Assembly (NCBI GenBank): GCA_947564765.1
Contig: CANODN010000059.1
Coordinates: forward strand, 1-9,573
Direction: 5' to 3'
Length of the DNA: 9,573 nt
DNA from: an uncultured Roseburia sp.
GTDB taxonomy: Bacteria > Bacillota > Clostridia > Lachnospirales > Lachnospiraceae
The notes under the pieces: model-generated
What the model was told of the DNA's origin: nothing
Seen by the model: the letters and a program-made list of their open reading frames with translations, nothing else
Databases searched by the model: none
Translations under genes and position numbers: made by a program
Part shown: positions 1-6,731 of the stretch, piece after piece
Layout of the letters: every line of letters begins with the position of its first letter
Position numbering within the stretch: the stretch's first letter is position 1

Positions 1-1
1 G

Positions 2-203
2 CTGGAAATGGTAAAAGAACGGCTGAAATCGTTTGGGTATGAACTGCAGGAAAGGAGATTACGTGAAGAGCCTCCGTGCAATGGGAGTTTTGGTGTCGGA
101 AAGACAGGATTTTGTGATTCGAAAGGGACTTGGGATAGAACCGGAACAAAGGTATCAGTCAATGGCGGAACTGTATCGGGACTTGTATGGAGAATTGATA
201 TGA
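2..203 (+). pseudogene. 3' end of an upstream Ser/Thr kinase-like gene, apparently frameshifted
   Basis: The frame that ends at TGA 201-203 (a second TGA follows directly) encodes a tail containing VSERQDFVIRKGLGIEPEQR and then a YQSMAELYRDLYGEL-like end. This pattern closes the C-lobe of many Clostridial Ser/Thr kinases. That frame is open only from position 27, because of stops at 12-14 and 24-26. The preceding sequence, LEMVKERLKSFGYELQ, is in the frame that starts at position 2. Dropping one A from the AAA at 51-53 joins both parts into a smooth ELQEGDYVKSLRAMG reading. I infer a one-base insertion, either a real pseudogene mutation or a sequence error. The body of the gene lies outside the window, so its catalytic residues cannot be judged. 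An intact 54-codon ORF from ATG 39 is possible but less likely. Confidence 0.55.
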
Positions 204-1567
204 TGAAAACACCAAAGGTCTGCCTGGGATGTTTTACAGAATGGAATGGGGAAAATGCAAAATGTCTCAGCTGTGGTTTTGAACCGGAGAAAAAACAGGA
301 AACAGTTTTTGGGTGGATGACCGGAGATATATTTGAAAAAAGGTATCTGTTGGGGATGTTATATTATCACGCATCAGATGCAGCTATATGGAGAATTTAC
401 GATACGGTTCTTGGAATTTCGTATTTTGCATTGCGGATGATGCCGGAAAATGAAGGGCGTCTGTATCTGGCAGCTGAACAGATGAAAAAGTCAGATGTAT
501 TGGTTCAAAATCAGATTCGTTTTATGGCAATGAAAACAATAGGTAAGAAAAGTGTTTTGCTTTTTTCCATAAAAGAATCGGAACAAAATCCAGAGGAATT
601 CAAAGGTATTTTAAGGGAAAAAGTACAGCCGGAAGAGGAATGTGATGTATGGGATCAGACGACTTCTGCGTTTCAAAAGAAAGAAACGTTAACGCCCGGA
701 ACCATTTTAAATGACAGTTATCAGATTTTGGACTGTATCGGTATCGGAGGTTTTGGCATTATTTATCTCTGCAAAGATCTGCATCTGAACAGACTGACAG
801 CAGTAAAAGAGTACTTTCCCGCAGAATGGGTAAATCGGGAAGAATCCTATGTGACTGTGAAAAAGTCACAGCTGGTAGAGGCGTATCAGTTTGGTTTTAA
901 GTCTTTTTATAAAGAGGCAAAGATTATGGCAAAATTTATTCATGAGCCCCATGTCGTGACAATTTATGACATTATGGAGGCAAATGATACGGCGTACCTT
1001 GTTATGGAATATATTCCAGGAATCAGTATAGGAAGAGAAATGCGGAGAAGAAATTATTGCCCATATCAGCCGCAGGAGGTTGGGAAGATTCTGTTACCGG
1101 TATTAGAGGCCCTTCACGTATTTCATGAGGAAAAAATCATTCACAGCGATATCAGTCCCGGCAATATCATGCAGTCAGAGAAAGGGGAGATTTTTCTGGT
1201 TGACATGGGAGCCGCGAAATATGCACTGCATGCGCAGCCGGTGTTAAGCGCAGCATTTTTAAAACCGGATTATGCGGCGCCGGAACAATATCAGACGGCC
1301 AAAGAAGGAATTCCGAAAAACGAAGGGCCTTGGACAGATATCTATGCACTGGGAGCAACGGTATATTATCTGTTGACAGGACAGAAACCACCGGATGTTA
1401 TGAATCGGTTAAACGGAAAGAAAACGGAGGTAGCTTTTCCAAAAAGATGTAAATTGAAACAGAAAAAACGGTGGCTGAAATTGATCAATCATGCAATGGC
1501 TTTGGAAATAGGGGAGCGTATTCCGTCAGTAGAGGAATTTCGGGAAGAGATGATAAGACTGTTATGA
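200..1567 (+). CDS. Zinc-ribbon Ser/Thr protein kinase with a duplicated, degenerate N-lobe
   Basis: Predicted cytosolic Hanks-type Ser/Thr kinase of 455 residues, with no membrane segment and no PASTA domain. A zinc-ribbon-like knuckle lies at the N-terminus (C8, C11, C22, C25). The kinase domain spans about residues 167-455: glycine loop GIGGFG (181-186), ATP-binding Lys203 in AVKEYFP, helix-C Glu239, catalytic loop HSDISPGN (315-322, Asp317, Asn322), metal-binding DMG (335-337, usually DFG), APE (360-362) and Asp380 in DIYALG. HSD replaces HRD, so activation-loop control may differ. Residues 42-82 resemble a second N-lobe start that lacks the glycine loop. The frame is open back to position 8, but those 64 codons overlap the upstream kinase tail. 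The start at 200 (or 203) has GGAGA at 189-193 and overlaps the upstream TGA. Its position before tadZ suggests it regulates the pilus; substrates are unknown. Confidence 0.9.
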   Translation: MMKTPKVCLGCFTEWNGENAKCLSCGFEPEKKQETVFGWMTGDIFEKRYLLGMLYYHASDAAIWRIYDTVLGISYFALRMMPENEGRLYLAAEQMKKSDVLVQNQIRFMAMKTIGKKSVLLFSIKESEQNPEEFKGILREKVQPEEECDVWDQTTSAFQKKETLTPGTILNDSYQILDCIGIGGFGIIYLCKDLHLNRLTAVKEYFPAEWVNREESYVTVKKSQLVEAYQFGFKSFYKEAKIMAKFIHEPHVVTIYDIMEANDTAYLVMEYIPGISIGREMRRRNYCPYQPQEVGKILLPVLEALHVFHEEKIIHSDISPGNIMQSEKGEIFLVDMGAAKYALHAQPVLSAAFLKPDYAAPEQYQTAKEGIPKNEGPWTDIYALGATVYYLLTGQKPPDVMNRLNGKKTEVAFPKRCKLKQKKRWLKLINHAMALEIGERIPSVEEFREEMIRLL

Positions 1568-1656
1568 AACAAAATTGTATGCTGTTTTGGATGGCAGTTA
1601 TTTTGGAAGACACAGAAAAATCAGGAAACACAAATAAAAAGGATGTATCGCTATGA
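1564..1656 (+). CDS. Possible 30-residue micro-ORF between the kinase and tadZ
   Basis: The ATG at 1564 sits inside the kinase stop (TTATGA) and the TGA at 1654-1656 overlaps the tadZ start (ATGA), so both ends form the four-base overlaps typical of translational coupling. The product would start MKQNCMLFWMAVILED, a short hydrophobic stretch, and end in a polar tail. I do not recognise it. There is no good Shine-Dalgarno sequence ahead of it, so it would depend on re-initiation after the kinase. It fills the whole 85-base gap between kinase and tadZ. It may be a true small protein, a device to carry ribosomes to tadZ, or chance. Confidence 0.25.
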   Translation: MKQNCMLFWMAVILEDTEKSGNTNKKDVSL

Positions 1657-2717
1657 CAAAACTTCGATTTGTACTTGGAGATAAAGATGACAGATATTTA
1701 AAAAGACTTTCAGATTATATCAGCTTTCGTTATGGAGACAGGATTGAACTCTATACTTTTACAGAGAAACAACTGTTGGAATCTTTCCTTACAGAAAATA
1801 AGGTCAATGGCGTATTTGTCGGAAAAGGGTTTATAGAAGTCAAAGAACATATCACGCCTGCCACATGCTTTGCCTATTTGTCGGAGGGCATTGAAACAGA
1901 GAGCTATGAAAATATTGTGATATTAGTGAAATATCAAAGTGCAGATGCGCTTGTAAAAGAAATGATTGCCCTTTGTTCTGAACAGGTTGCAGAAGTTTAT
2001 CAGGGAAAAAATACAGACGGAAGAGGAAAGATTATTTTATTTGAATCTCCGCTGGGAGGCGTTGGAACAACGTTATCGGCAGCTGCCTGTGCCTGTTATT
2101 TTGTCAGACATGGAAAAAAAGCTCTGTATTTGAACCTGGAGCAATTTGGTTCTGTGGAAGGGATTTTTCAGGGGGAAGGAAGGTTTGATCTCAGAAATGT
2201 GATTTATGATTTGAAGTCCAGAAAGGTCAATCTTCATTTGAAACTGGAAAGTATTATAAGAGAAGACGATACAGGCGTATGTTTTATAGAACCCTGCAGT
2301 CAGCCTATAGATTTACAGAGCTTTACGGAGGATGAGGCAAGGCATTTATTGAAAATTCTGTCAGGAGAAGACGGCTATGATGCCGTTATCCTGGACAGAA
2401 ACAGCCATTTGGATGGGATGAGCCATGTGTTGCGGGAAATGGCGGATGAAATTGTCCTCGTAACGGCTGAAAACAGAATACAGAATGATAAACTGCAGAA
2501 GTTTCTGCATGCCATAAGGCTGACAGAAGAAAAACTGCAGTTGGAGATTTGGGATAAGTTACAGATTTTGTATAGCAGATATGAGGAAAGATCTGGTTTT
2601 AGAACAGAGAAGATACCAATTCCGGCATTAGGGAGACTGCCGGAAATAGAAGGCATTACAGAAAAACAGATGCTGGAACGTTTTGCGGCAGAAGATATTT
2701 TCCGGAAATTGTTATAG
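1653..2717 (+). CDS. tadZ: TadZ/CpaE-like pilus localisation ATPase
   Basis: A 354-residue protein of the TadZ/CpaE branch of the MinD/ParA ATPases, which in Tad systems helps place the pilus machine at a cell site. Residues 1-120 look like an atypical response-regulator receiver (an acidic LGDKDD start, then alternating strands and helices). From about 125 comes the ATPase domain: a variant P-loop SPLGGVGTT (132-140) after a hydrophobic strand, NLEQFGS (161-167), and a Walker B-like strand YDAVILDR (Asp248). Both lysines of the usual KGGxGKT are replaced (Leu134, Thr139), so ATP binding or turnover may be weak or different. TadZ of Eubacterium rectale has the same two-domain plan. The start has AAGGA at 1639-1643, nine bases away. 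It directly precedes tadA, the usual order. Confidence 0.88.
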   Translation: MTKLRFVLGDKDDRYLKRLSDYISFRYGDRIELYTFTEKQLLESFLTENKVNGVFVGKGFIEVKEHITPATCFAYLSEGIETESYENIVILVKYQSADALVKEMIALCSEQVAEVYQGKNTDGRGKIILFESPLGGVGTTLSAAACACYFVRHGKKALYLNLEQFGSVEGIFQGEGRFDLRNVIYDLKSRKVNLHLKLESIIREDDTGVCFIEPCSQPIDLQSFTEDEARHLLKILSGEDGYDAVILDRNSHLDGMSHVLREMADEIVLVTAENRIQNDKLQKFLHAIRLTEEKLQLEIWDKLQILYSRYEERSGFRTEKIPIPALGRLPEIEGITEKQMLERFAAEDIFRKLL

Positions 2718-2723
2718 GAGTGG

Positions 2724-3971
2724 ATGCACCAGATGAAAAAAGAAGAGTTGGCAGAATTTGCAGCGCGTATACGCAGCTGCCTGATGAATGAATATTCTCT
2801 GAACACGATGTCAGATGAGGCTGTACAGGATGCCATTGATGTATTGCTGGAGCGGGAACAAAATGGTATTTATATTTCCATTGAAGAACGGGTGCATATT
2901 GCAGATCAGGTATTTGGAGCAATCCGCGGGTTTGGAATACTGGATGTCATTATGAATGATGACAGTATTACAGAGGTTATGGTAAACGGACCAGATGAGA
3001 TATTTATTGAGCAGGCAGGACGTGTACAGAAAATAGATGAAAAATTTGAAAGCGAACAAAAGTTAGAAGATATTGTGCAAAGAATTGTAGGACAGGCGGG
3101 AAGGGAAGTCAATCAGGCAAATCCAATCGTAGATACCAGACTGCCCGATGGCTCCCGTGTGAATGTAGTTCTGCCGCCGATTTCTTTAAAAGGAGCCATT
3201 GTTACGATTCGTAAATTTTCAAAAACCCCCATGACAATTGCGAAATTATTGAGTTATGGTTCCATTACGCCAGAGGCGGCAGAATTTTTAAAAATACTTG
3301 TTAAGGCAAAATACAATATTTTTATCAGCGGAGGAACGGGTTCCGGAAAGACAACCTTTTTGAACGCTTTGTCCAATTACATTCCAAAAGATGAGCGCGT
3401 CATTACTATAGAGGATTCCGCGGAACTGCAGATTGAAGGAGTGGAAAATCTGGTCAGTCTGGAAACCAGAAATGCCAATGCAGCAGGAAAGGGAGCGATT
3501 ACCATTCGCGATCTGATCAAATCCTCTCTTCGAATGCGCCCGGAGAGAATTGTGGTAGGGGAGGTTCGTGGAGCAGAGGCCTTAGATATGCTTCAGGCAA
3601 TGAATACGGGACATGACGGTTCCTTAAGTACCGGACATGCCAATTCTACCCATGATATGTTAAGCCGTCTGGAAACTATGGTACTTCAGGGAGCAGAGGG
3701 TCTGCCCTTAGAGGCAATTCGGCAGCAGATAGCCTCAGCAGTTGATATTATCATTCATCTTTCCAGAATGCGGGATAAAAGCAGAAAAACGATGGAGATT
3801 ACAGAAGTTGTGGGATATGAGAACGGCAAAATTTTATTAAATCCACTGTTTCAGTTTAAAGAAAGCAGCGAGAGCAGTTTGACGAAAGTAGTAGGTGTTT
3901 TGGAACGCACGGATAATCCGCTGAAAAATGATTTTAAGCTGTTGCTGTCAGGATTTACAGGCAAAATTTAA
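2724..3971 (+). CDS. tadA: TadA/CpaF-type secretion ATPase
   Basis: A 415-residue type II/IV secretion ATPase, the hexameric motor that powers Tad pilus assembly at the cytoplasmic face. The N-terminal domain contains the family-typical stretch GILDVIMNDDSITEVMVNGP (71-90). The RecA-like domain has Walker A GGTGSGKTT (203-211, Lys209), the Asp box VITIEDSAEL (226-235), Walker B IVVGEVRGAE (276-285, Glu280) and the His box SLSTGHANS (300-308). All key residues are present, so it should be active. TAGGAG at 2715-2720 carries the tadZ stop. It is only three bases from ATG 2724 and twelve from ATG 2733, so the true start may be 2733 (MKKEEL). It is probably translated by coupling with tadZ. A single bifunctional TadA without a PilT-like retraction partner is normal for Tad systems. 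Confidence 0.97.
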   Translation: MHQMKKEELAEFAARIRSCLMNEYSLNTMSDEAVQDAIDVLLEREQNGIYISIEERVHIADQVFGAIRGFGILDVIMNDDSITEVMVNGPDEIFIEQAGRVQKIDEKFESEQKLEDIVQRIVGQAGREVNQANPIVDTRLPDGSRVNVVLPPISLKGAIVTIRKFSKTPMTIAKLLSYGSITPEAAEFLKILVKAKYNIFISGGTGSGKTTFLNALSNYIPKDERVITIEDSAELQIEGVENLVSLETRNANAAGKGAITIRDLIKSSLRMRPERIVVGEVRGAEALDMLQAMNTGHDGSLSTGHANSTHDMLSRLETMVLQGAEGLPLEAIRQQIASAVDIIIHLSRMRDKSRKTMEITEVVGYENGKILLNPLFQFKESSESSLTKVVGVLERTDNPLKNDFKLLLSGFTGKI

Positions 3972-3972
3972 G

Positions 3973-3980
3973 AGAAGGAG
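3973..3980 (+). promoter_or_regulatory. Ribosome binding site of tadB
   Basis: AGAAGGAG lies nine bases before ATG 3990 and only three before GTG 3984. This favours 3990 as the tadB start. Confidence 0.7.
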
Positions 3981-3989
3981 CATGTGTCT

Positions 3990-4805
3990 ATGAAAAAGAA
4001 AAAATCAGAAAAAAAAGAAAAACAGAAGAAGCCTGCTTATGAACCAGTCAAAGGTGTGCTGGGGGAGGCCTGTGATTATCATGTTTATCATATGAAGATG
4101 CAGGACCGTATTATGGCCGCGCTGATTGGAGCTGTAATCGGAATCGTTGTGGTATTTGTTTTTTTCCGCAGTCTGCCTGCTGCGCTGATAGCGGGAGTGA
4201 TTTTGATTTTTCCTGCTCAGAAATTTTACCGGGATTATAAAAGATCAAAGAGACAAAGAGAGCTTTTGCTGCAGTTTAAGGATTTGCTGGAATCTCTGGC
4301 AACCTCTTATTCGGCAGGGCAGAATACCCAGGGAGCTTTTCGGGATGCAAAAGCAGATATGGTTTCGATCTATGGAGAAAAAGCAGATATTACAGCAGAA
4401 GTGGAACAAATTGTAAACGGAATTGCCAATAATATAACGCCGGAACTGCTGCTTTCCAATTTTGCAGCGAGAAGCGGTTTGGAGGATGTGGAAAGTTTTG
4501 CAAATGTATTTGAAGTTGTCAATCGTCAGGGCAGTAATTTAAAGGATGTGATTTCAGACAGCAGGGAAATTATCAATGACAAGATTGAAATTGAAATGGA
4601 AATTGAAACGATGCTGCAGGCAAATAAGAATGAACTGAACATTATGATCGTTATGCCGCTGGTGATTGTAGCAAGCCTCAGCGGTCTTGGAACAATGACC
4701 ATTGCCAGTAACACGCCCTTTAACATTGCATTGAAATTGATTTGCATCGGTGTGTTTGGGGCGGCGTATTTTATGGGAAGAAAAATTGTGGATATTAAAT
4801 TGTAA
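3990..4805 (+). CDS. tadB: TadB-like inner-membrane platform protein (T2SSF family)
   Basis: A 271-residue type II secretion F-domain protein. With TadC it should form the membrane platform that the TadA motor acts on. A very basic cytoplasmic start (KKKKSEKKEKQKK) is followed by two hydrophobic segments at about 41-59 and 62-77. A cytoplasmic T2SSF helical domain follows (about 92-215, containing LLQFKDLLESLATSYSAGQN and an acidic IEIEMEIETM helix near 199-208). Two C-terminal membrane segments lie at about 217-235 and 245-263. The order tadA-tadB-tadC supports the name. The reading frame also opens at GTG 3984, but spacing to the ribosome site favours ATG 3990. The gap after tadA is 18 bases, consistent with a single transcript. 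Confidence 0.93.
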   Translation: MKKKKSEKKEKQKKPAYEPVKGVLGEACDYHVYHMKMQDRIMAALIGAVIGIVVVFVFFRSLPAALIAGVILIFPAQKFYRDYKRSKRQRELLLQFKDLLESLATSYSAGQNTQGAFRDAKADMVSIYGEKADITAEVEQIVNGIANNITPELLLSNFAARSGLEDVESFANVFEVVNRQGSNLKDVISDSREIINDKIEIEMEIETMLQANKNELNIMIVMPLVIVASLSGLGTMTIASNTPFNIALKLICIGVFGAAYFMGRKIVDIKL

Positions 4806-4823
4806 CAGAAAAGGGGTGTAAGG

Positions 4824-5681
4824 ATGATACAGATTGTTGTGGCGGCTGCGGCTACCGTATTCGTGATCGGCTGGATTTATCTTTTAATAAAGTATGGAAA
4901 CGGATATGAAGAATTGATTGCCGGAATTGACAGGGAAATTTATCAGATGCCGGAGCTTTTCTATGTGGGGTTTGGAATTATGAATACAGTGCATTTTAAT
5001 ATGCATTCCAAACGCGCCAGAAAAAAGATTCATGAAATTGGAGAAATTAATGGAAAGAAGTATGCGGAGTATTATTTTTACGTGACGACAGGAGCTCAAT
5101 TTACATATGCCTATTTGATTCTGCTTATCTTTTTCCTGCTTGCAGCAGTATCTGTAAATATTCTCGTGGCCGGGCTGGGTGTTTTTCTGGCCGTTATGGT
5201 GGTGATGTATTATGAGCAGATGGTGGGGAATCAGCTTTCTGACAGACGGGATGCTCTGCTGGCAGAATTTCCCCAGGTGCTCTCCAAACTCGCGCTATTA
5301 GTCAACTGCGGCATGGTGATGCGTGAGGCATGGGAAAAGGTATCAAATACAGGGGAAGGAATACTGTATCAGGAAATGAAAATTACCATGGAGGAATTTC
5401 ACAACGGAATTTCAGAACTTACGGCATACCGGAATTTTGCGGAGCGGTGCGGGTTAAAGGAAATCCGGCGGTTTTCCTCTACCATGATTCAGAATTTAAA
5501 TAAAGGAAATGAAGAAATTGCGTATTTTTTAAGAGAGTTGTCATCCGAGATGTGGGAAGAAAAAAAGCATCTTGCAAAACGAAAAGGCGAGGCGGCCAAT
5601 TCCAAACTGATGCTGCCCACCGGACTGATTTTTATTGGAATTTTAGTGATGATTATGGTTCCTGCTTTTTCGGGCATGTAG
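4824..5681 (+). CDS. tadC: TadC-like inner-membrane platform protein (T2SSF family)
   Basis: A 285-residue second T2SSF protein, the expected partner of TadB in the pilus base. Membrane segments are visible at about 4-22, 93-111, 112-129 and 263-280. The T2SSF domain spans about 143-255, with the characteristic amphipathic region LAEFPQVLSKLALLVNCGM (146-164). AAGGGG at 4811-4816 lies seven bases from the ATG. The gap from tadB is 18 bases. The TadB/TadC assignment rests on order and on the long insert between the first and second membrane segments here. Either could be swapped by name, but the pair itself is secure. Confidence 0.92.
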   Translation: MIQIVVAAAATVFVIGWIYLLIKYGNGYEELIAGIDREIYQMPELFYVGFGIMNTVHFNMHSKRARKKIHEIGEINGKKYAEYYFYVTTGAQFTYAYLILLIFFLLAAVSVNILVAGLGVFLAVMVVMYYEQMVGNQLSDRRDALLAEFPQVLSKLALLVNCGMVMREAWEKVSNTGEGILYQEMKITMEEFHNGISELTAYRNFAERCGLKEIRRFSSTMIQNLNKGNEEIAYFLRELSSEMWEEKKHLAKRKGEAANSKLMLPTGLIFIGILVMIMVPAFSGM

Positions 5682-5699
5682 AGTTGCGGCATCGTTCTT

Positions 5700-5715
5700 G
5701 ATCATGAAAATGATT
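5700..5715 (+). other. Small hairpin between tadC and the pilin gene
   Basis: ATCAT (5701-5705) and ATGAT (5710-5714) can pair across a GAAA tetraloop, with one extra G-U pair. It lies 18 bases after the tadC stop. The stem is short and no T-run follows directly, so it is not a convincing terminator. It could protect or process the mRNA ahead of the pilin gene, or be chance. Confidence 0.2.
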
Positions 5716-5731
5716 CAGATAAAAAATTTTT

Positions 5732-5739
5732 AAGGAGGT
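5732..5739 (+). promoter_or_regulatory. Strong ribosome binding site of the pilin gene
   Basis: AAGGAGGT is a near-perfect match to the 16S anti-Shine-Dalgarno sequence and the longest match of the sites I looked at in this window. It is ten bases (AAGGAGG end) from ATG 5749 and seven from GTG 5746, so either start is possible. Strong initiation fits a major structural subunit. Confidence 0.75.
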
Positions 5740-5748
5740 ACATAAGTG

Positions 5749-5991
5749 ATGAAAGGAAAATTGAGGGAGTGGCTTGTAAAAGGAAAAGTCAGACAGATGA
5801 AAGCAGCAGAGGCAGTAAAGGAATTTGCCAGTGGGGAAAAGGGTGCTTCTCATCTGGTGGAAATTATTGTTGTGATTGTAATTGTAATTGCGATTGCAGG
5901 TGTATTCCGTAAACAATTGCAAGATGCAATTGAAGCAATTTTTACTAATTTAACAGGATTTATTAATGGATCAGAACACGGTGGTGTTTAA
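5749..5991 (+). CDS. Flp-like small prepilin, probable major pilin
   Basis: An 80-residue protein (81 if GTG 5746 is used). A basic leader of about 32 residues is followed by EKGASHLVE and a single hydrophobic helix (about 36-53, mostly I and V). A short polar tail ending NGSEHGGV completes it. This is the plan of Flp-type type IVb/c pilins, and the position right after tadC is typical. The site is off-register: cutting after Gly32 puts Glu38 at +6, whereas the family usually has Glu at +5. Cutting after Ala33 restores +5 but puts Ala at -1. The mature chain would be 47-48 residues. A small accessory Tad membrane protein is an alternative. A prepilin peptidase must act from outside this window. 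Confidence 0.75.
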   Translation: MKGKLREWLVKGKVRQMKAAEAVKEFASGEKGASHLVEIIVVIVIVIAIAGVFRKQLQDAIEAIFTNLTGFINGSEHGGV

Positions 5992-6712
5992 GAAGAAATT
6001 TATGAAAAAATCAGAAAAACAAAACCGCGGTGCAGTCATGGTGGAAGCATCCATTTATTTTCCGCTGGTAATCTGCACCGTAATAGCAATGCTTTATCTG
6101 GGATTATTTCAAATGGAAGAAAGTGCGCTTGGCTATGTAGCCGAGCGCATCGCCCTGGAAGTATCCAGGGAAGAAGCCTATCCCGGATATATGGAGTTTC
6201 ATATGAATGAAGGACGTGCAGCGGATTTTTCCTGGGCAGGTTCAATGCCTTCAAAGGATACGGTAACGTCTTATTATAAAGCGCATCATGAAGATATGGG
6301 CAGTTTATACCGGGAGTTTAGCGGAGTAGCATCTATTTTTGGCGGCAGCGGGGCAGCGGAGTCTGCATATCAGACAAAGTATGCCCATACGGCAGATGCT
6401 GTAAAAATCATTGCGATTGGAACAGTCAGCAAGCCGGAGATTAAAATTAACAAAGGGTTCTTCTCCTCCACGGTAACAGTTTCTATAAAACATCAGTTTC
6501 CGGTGCCGGGAGTAATCCGTTATCTGGGGATTGATGAAAGCCAGTATGCAATCAAAACGACAGCGACAAAAAGCATTGTCAATTCCGGAGAATTTGTCCG
6601 CAATGTAGATCTGGCAGTGGATGCGGTAGAGTATCTTTTAGAAAAACTGGGACTTGGCAATGATGTGAAGAAACTGGTGGAAAAAGCAAAAAAAGTGATT
6701 GAGCTGCTGTAG
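5966..6712 (+). CDS. TadE-like pseudopilin
   Basis: A 248-residue secreted or membrane-anchored pseudopilin. The N-terminal region reads NRGAVMVEASIYFPLV (20-35), a textbook prepilin site with cleavage after Gly22 and Glu27 at +5. A hydrophobic helix runs to about residue 45. The outer part (about 46-248) has no recognisable enzyme motif and ends in a lysine-rich amphipathic helix (KKLVEKAKKVIELL). The start is uncertain. ATG 5966 has AGGA at 5955-5958, seven bases away, but overlaps the pilin ORF by 26 bases. ATG 6002 gives a neat ten-residue leader but has only a weak purine-rich site. TadE-family proteins are minor subunits needed for Tad pilus assembly; the exact role here is inferred. 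Confidence 0.82.
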   Translation: MDQNTVVFKKKFMKKSEKQNRGAVMVEASIYFPLVICTVIAMLYLGLFQMEESALGYVAERIALEVSREEAYPGYMEFHMNEGRAADFSWAGSMPSKDTVTSYYKAHHEDMGSLYREFSGVASIFGGSGAAESAYQTKYAHTADAVKIIAIGTVSKPEIKINKGFFSSTVTVSIKHQFPVPGVIRYLGIDESQYAIKTTATKSIVNSGEFVRNVDLAVDAVEYLLEKLGLGNDVKKLVEKAKKVIELL

Positions 6713-6720
6713 AGAGAAAC

Positions 6721-6724
6721 GAGG
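6721..6724 (+). promoter_or_regulatory. Ribosome binding site that decides the start of the large surface protein
   Basis: GAGG, seven bases before ATG 6732. The frame also opens at TTG 6699 inside the preceding gene, but that codon lacks a ribosome site. ATG 6732 directly precedes a normal leader plus membrane helix. Confidence 0.65.
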
Positions 6725-6731
6725 TTGGTTT

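Noticed and set aside
8..199. 64-codon N-terminal extension of the kinase
   Set aside because: It overlaps the kinase tail in another frame, shows no family-like sequence, and the start at 200 has a ribosome site and leads directly into the zinc ribbon.
850..870. Perfect 7-base inverted repeat TGTGACT / AGTCACA inside the kinase gene
   Set aside because: It lies within conserved-looking coding sequence of the kinase domain and is short enough to occur by chance.
1568..1652. Promoter or terminator between kinase and tadZ
   Set aside because: No convincing -35/-10 pair and no stem followed by a T-run could be found.
2375..2836. 153-codon minus-strand open frame across the tadZ-tadA junction
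   Set aside because: It is antisense to two well-supported genes, has serine-rich low-information content and no family motif.
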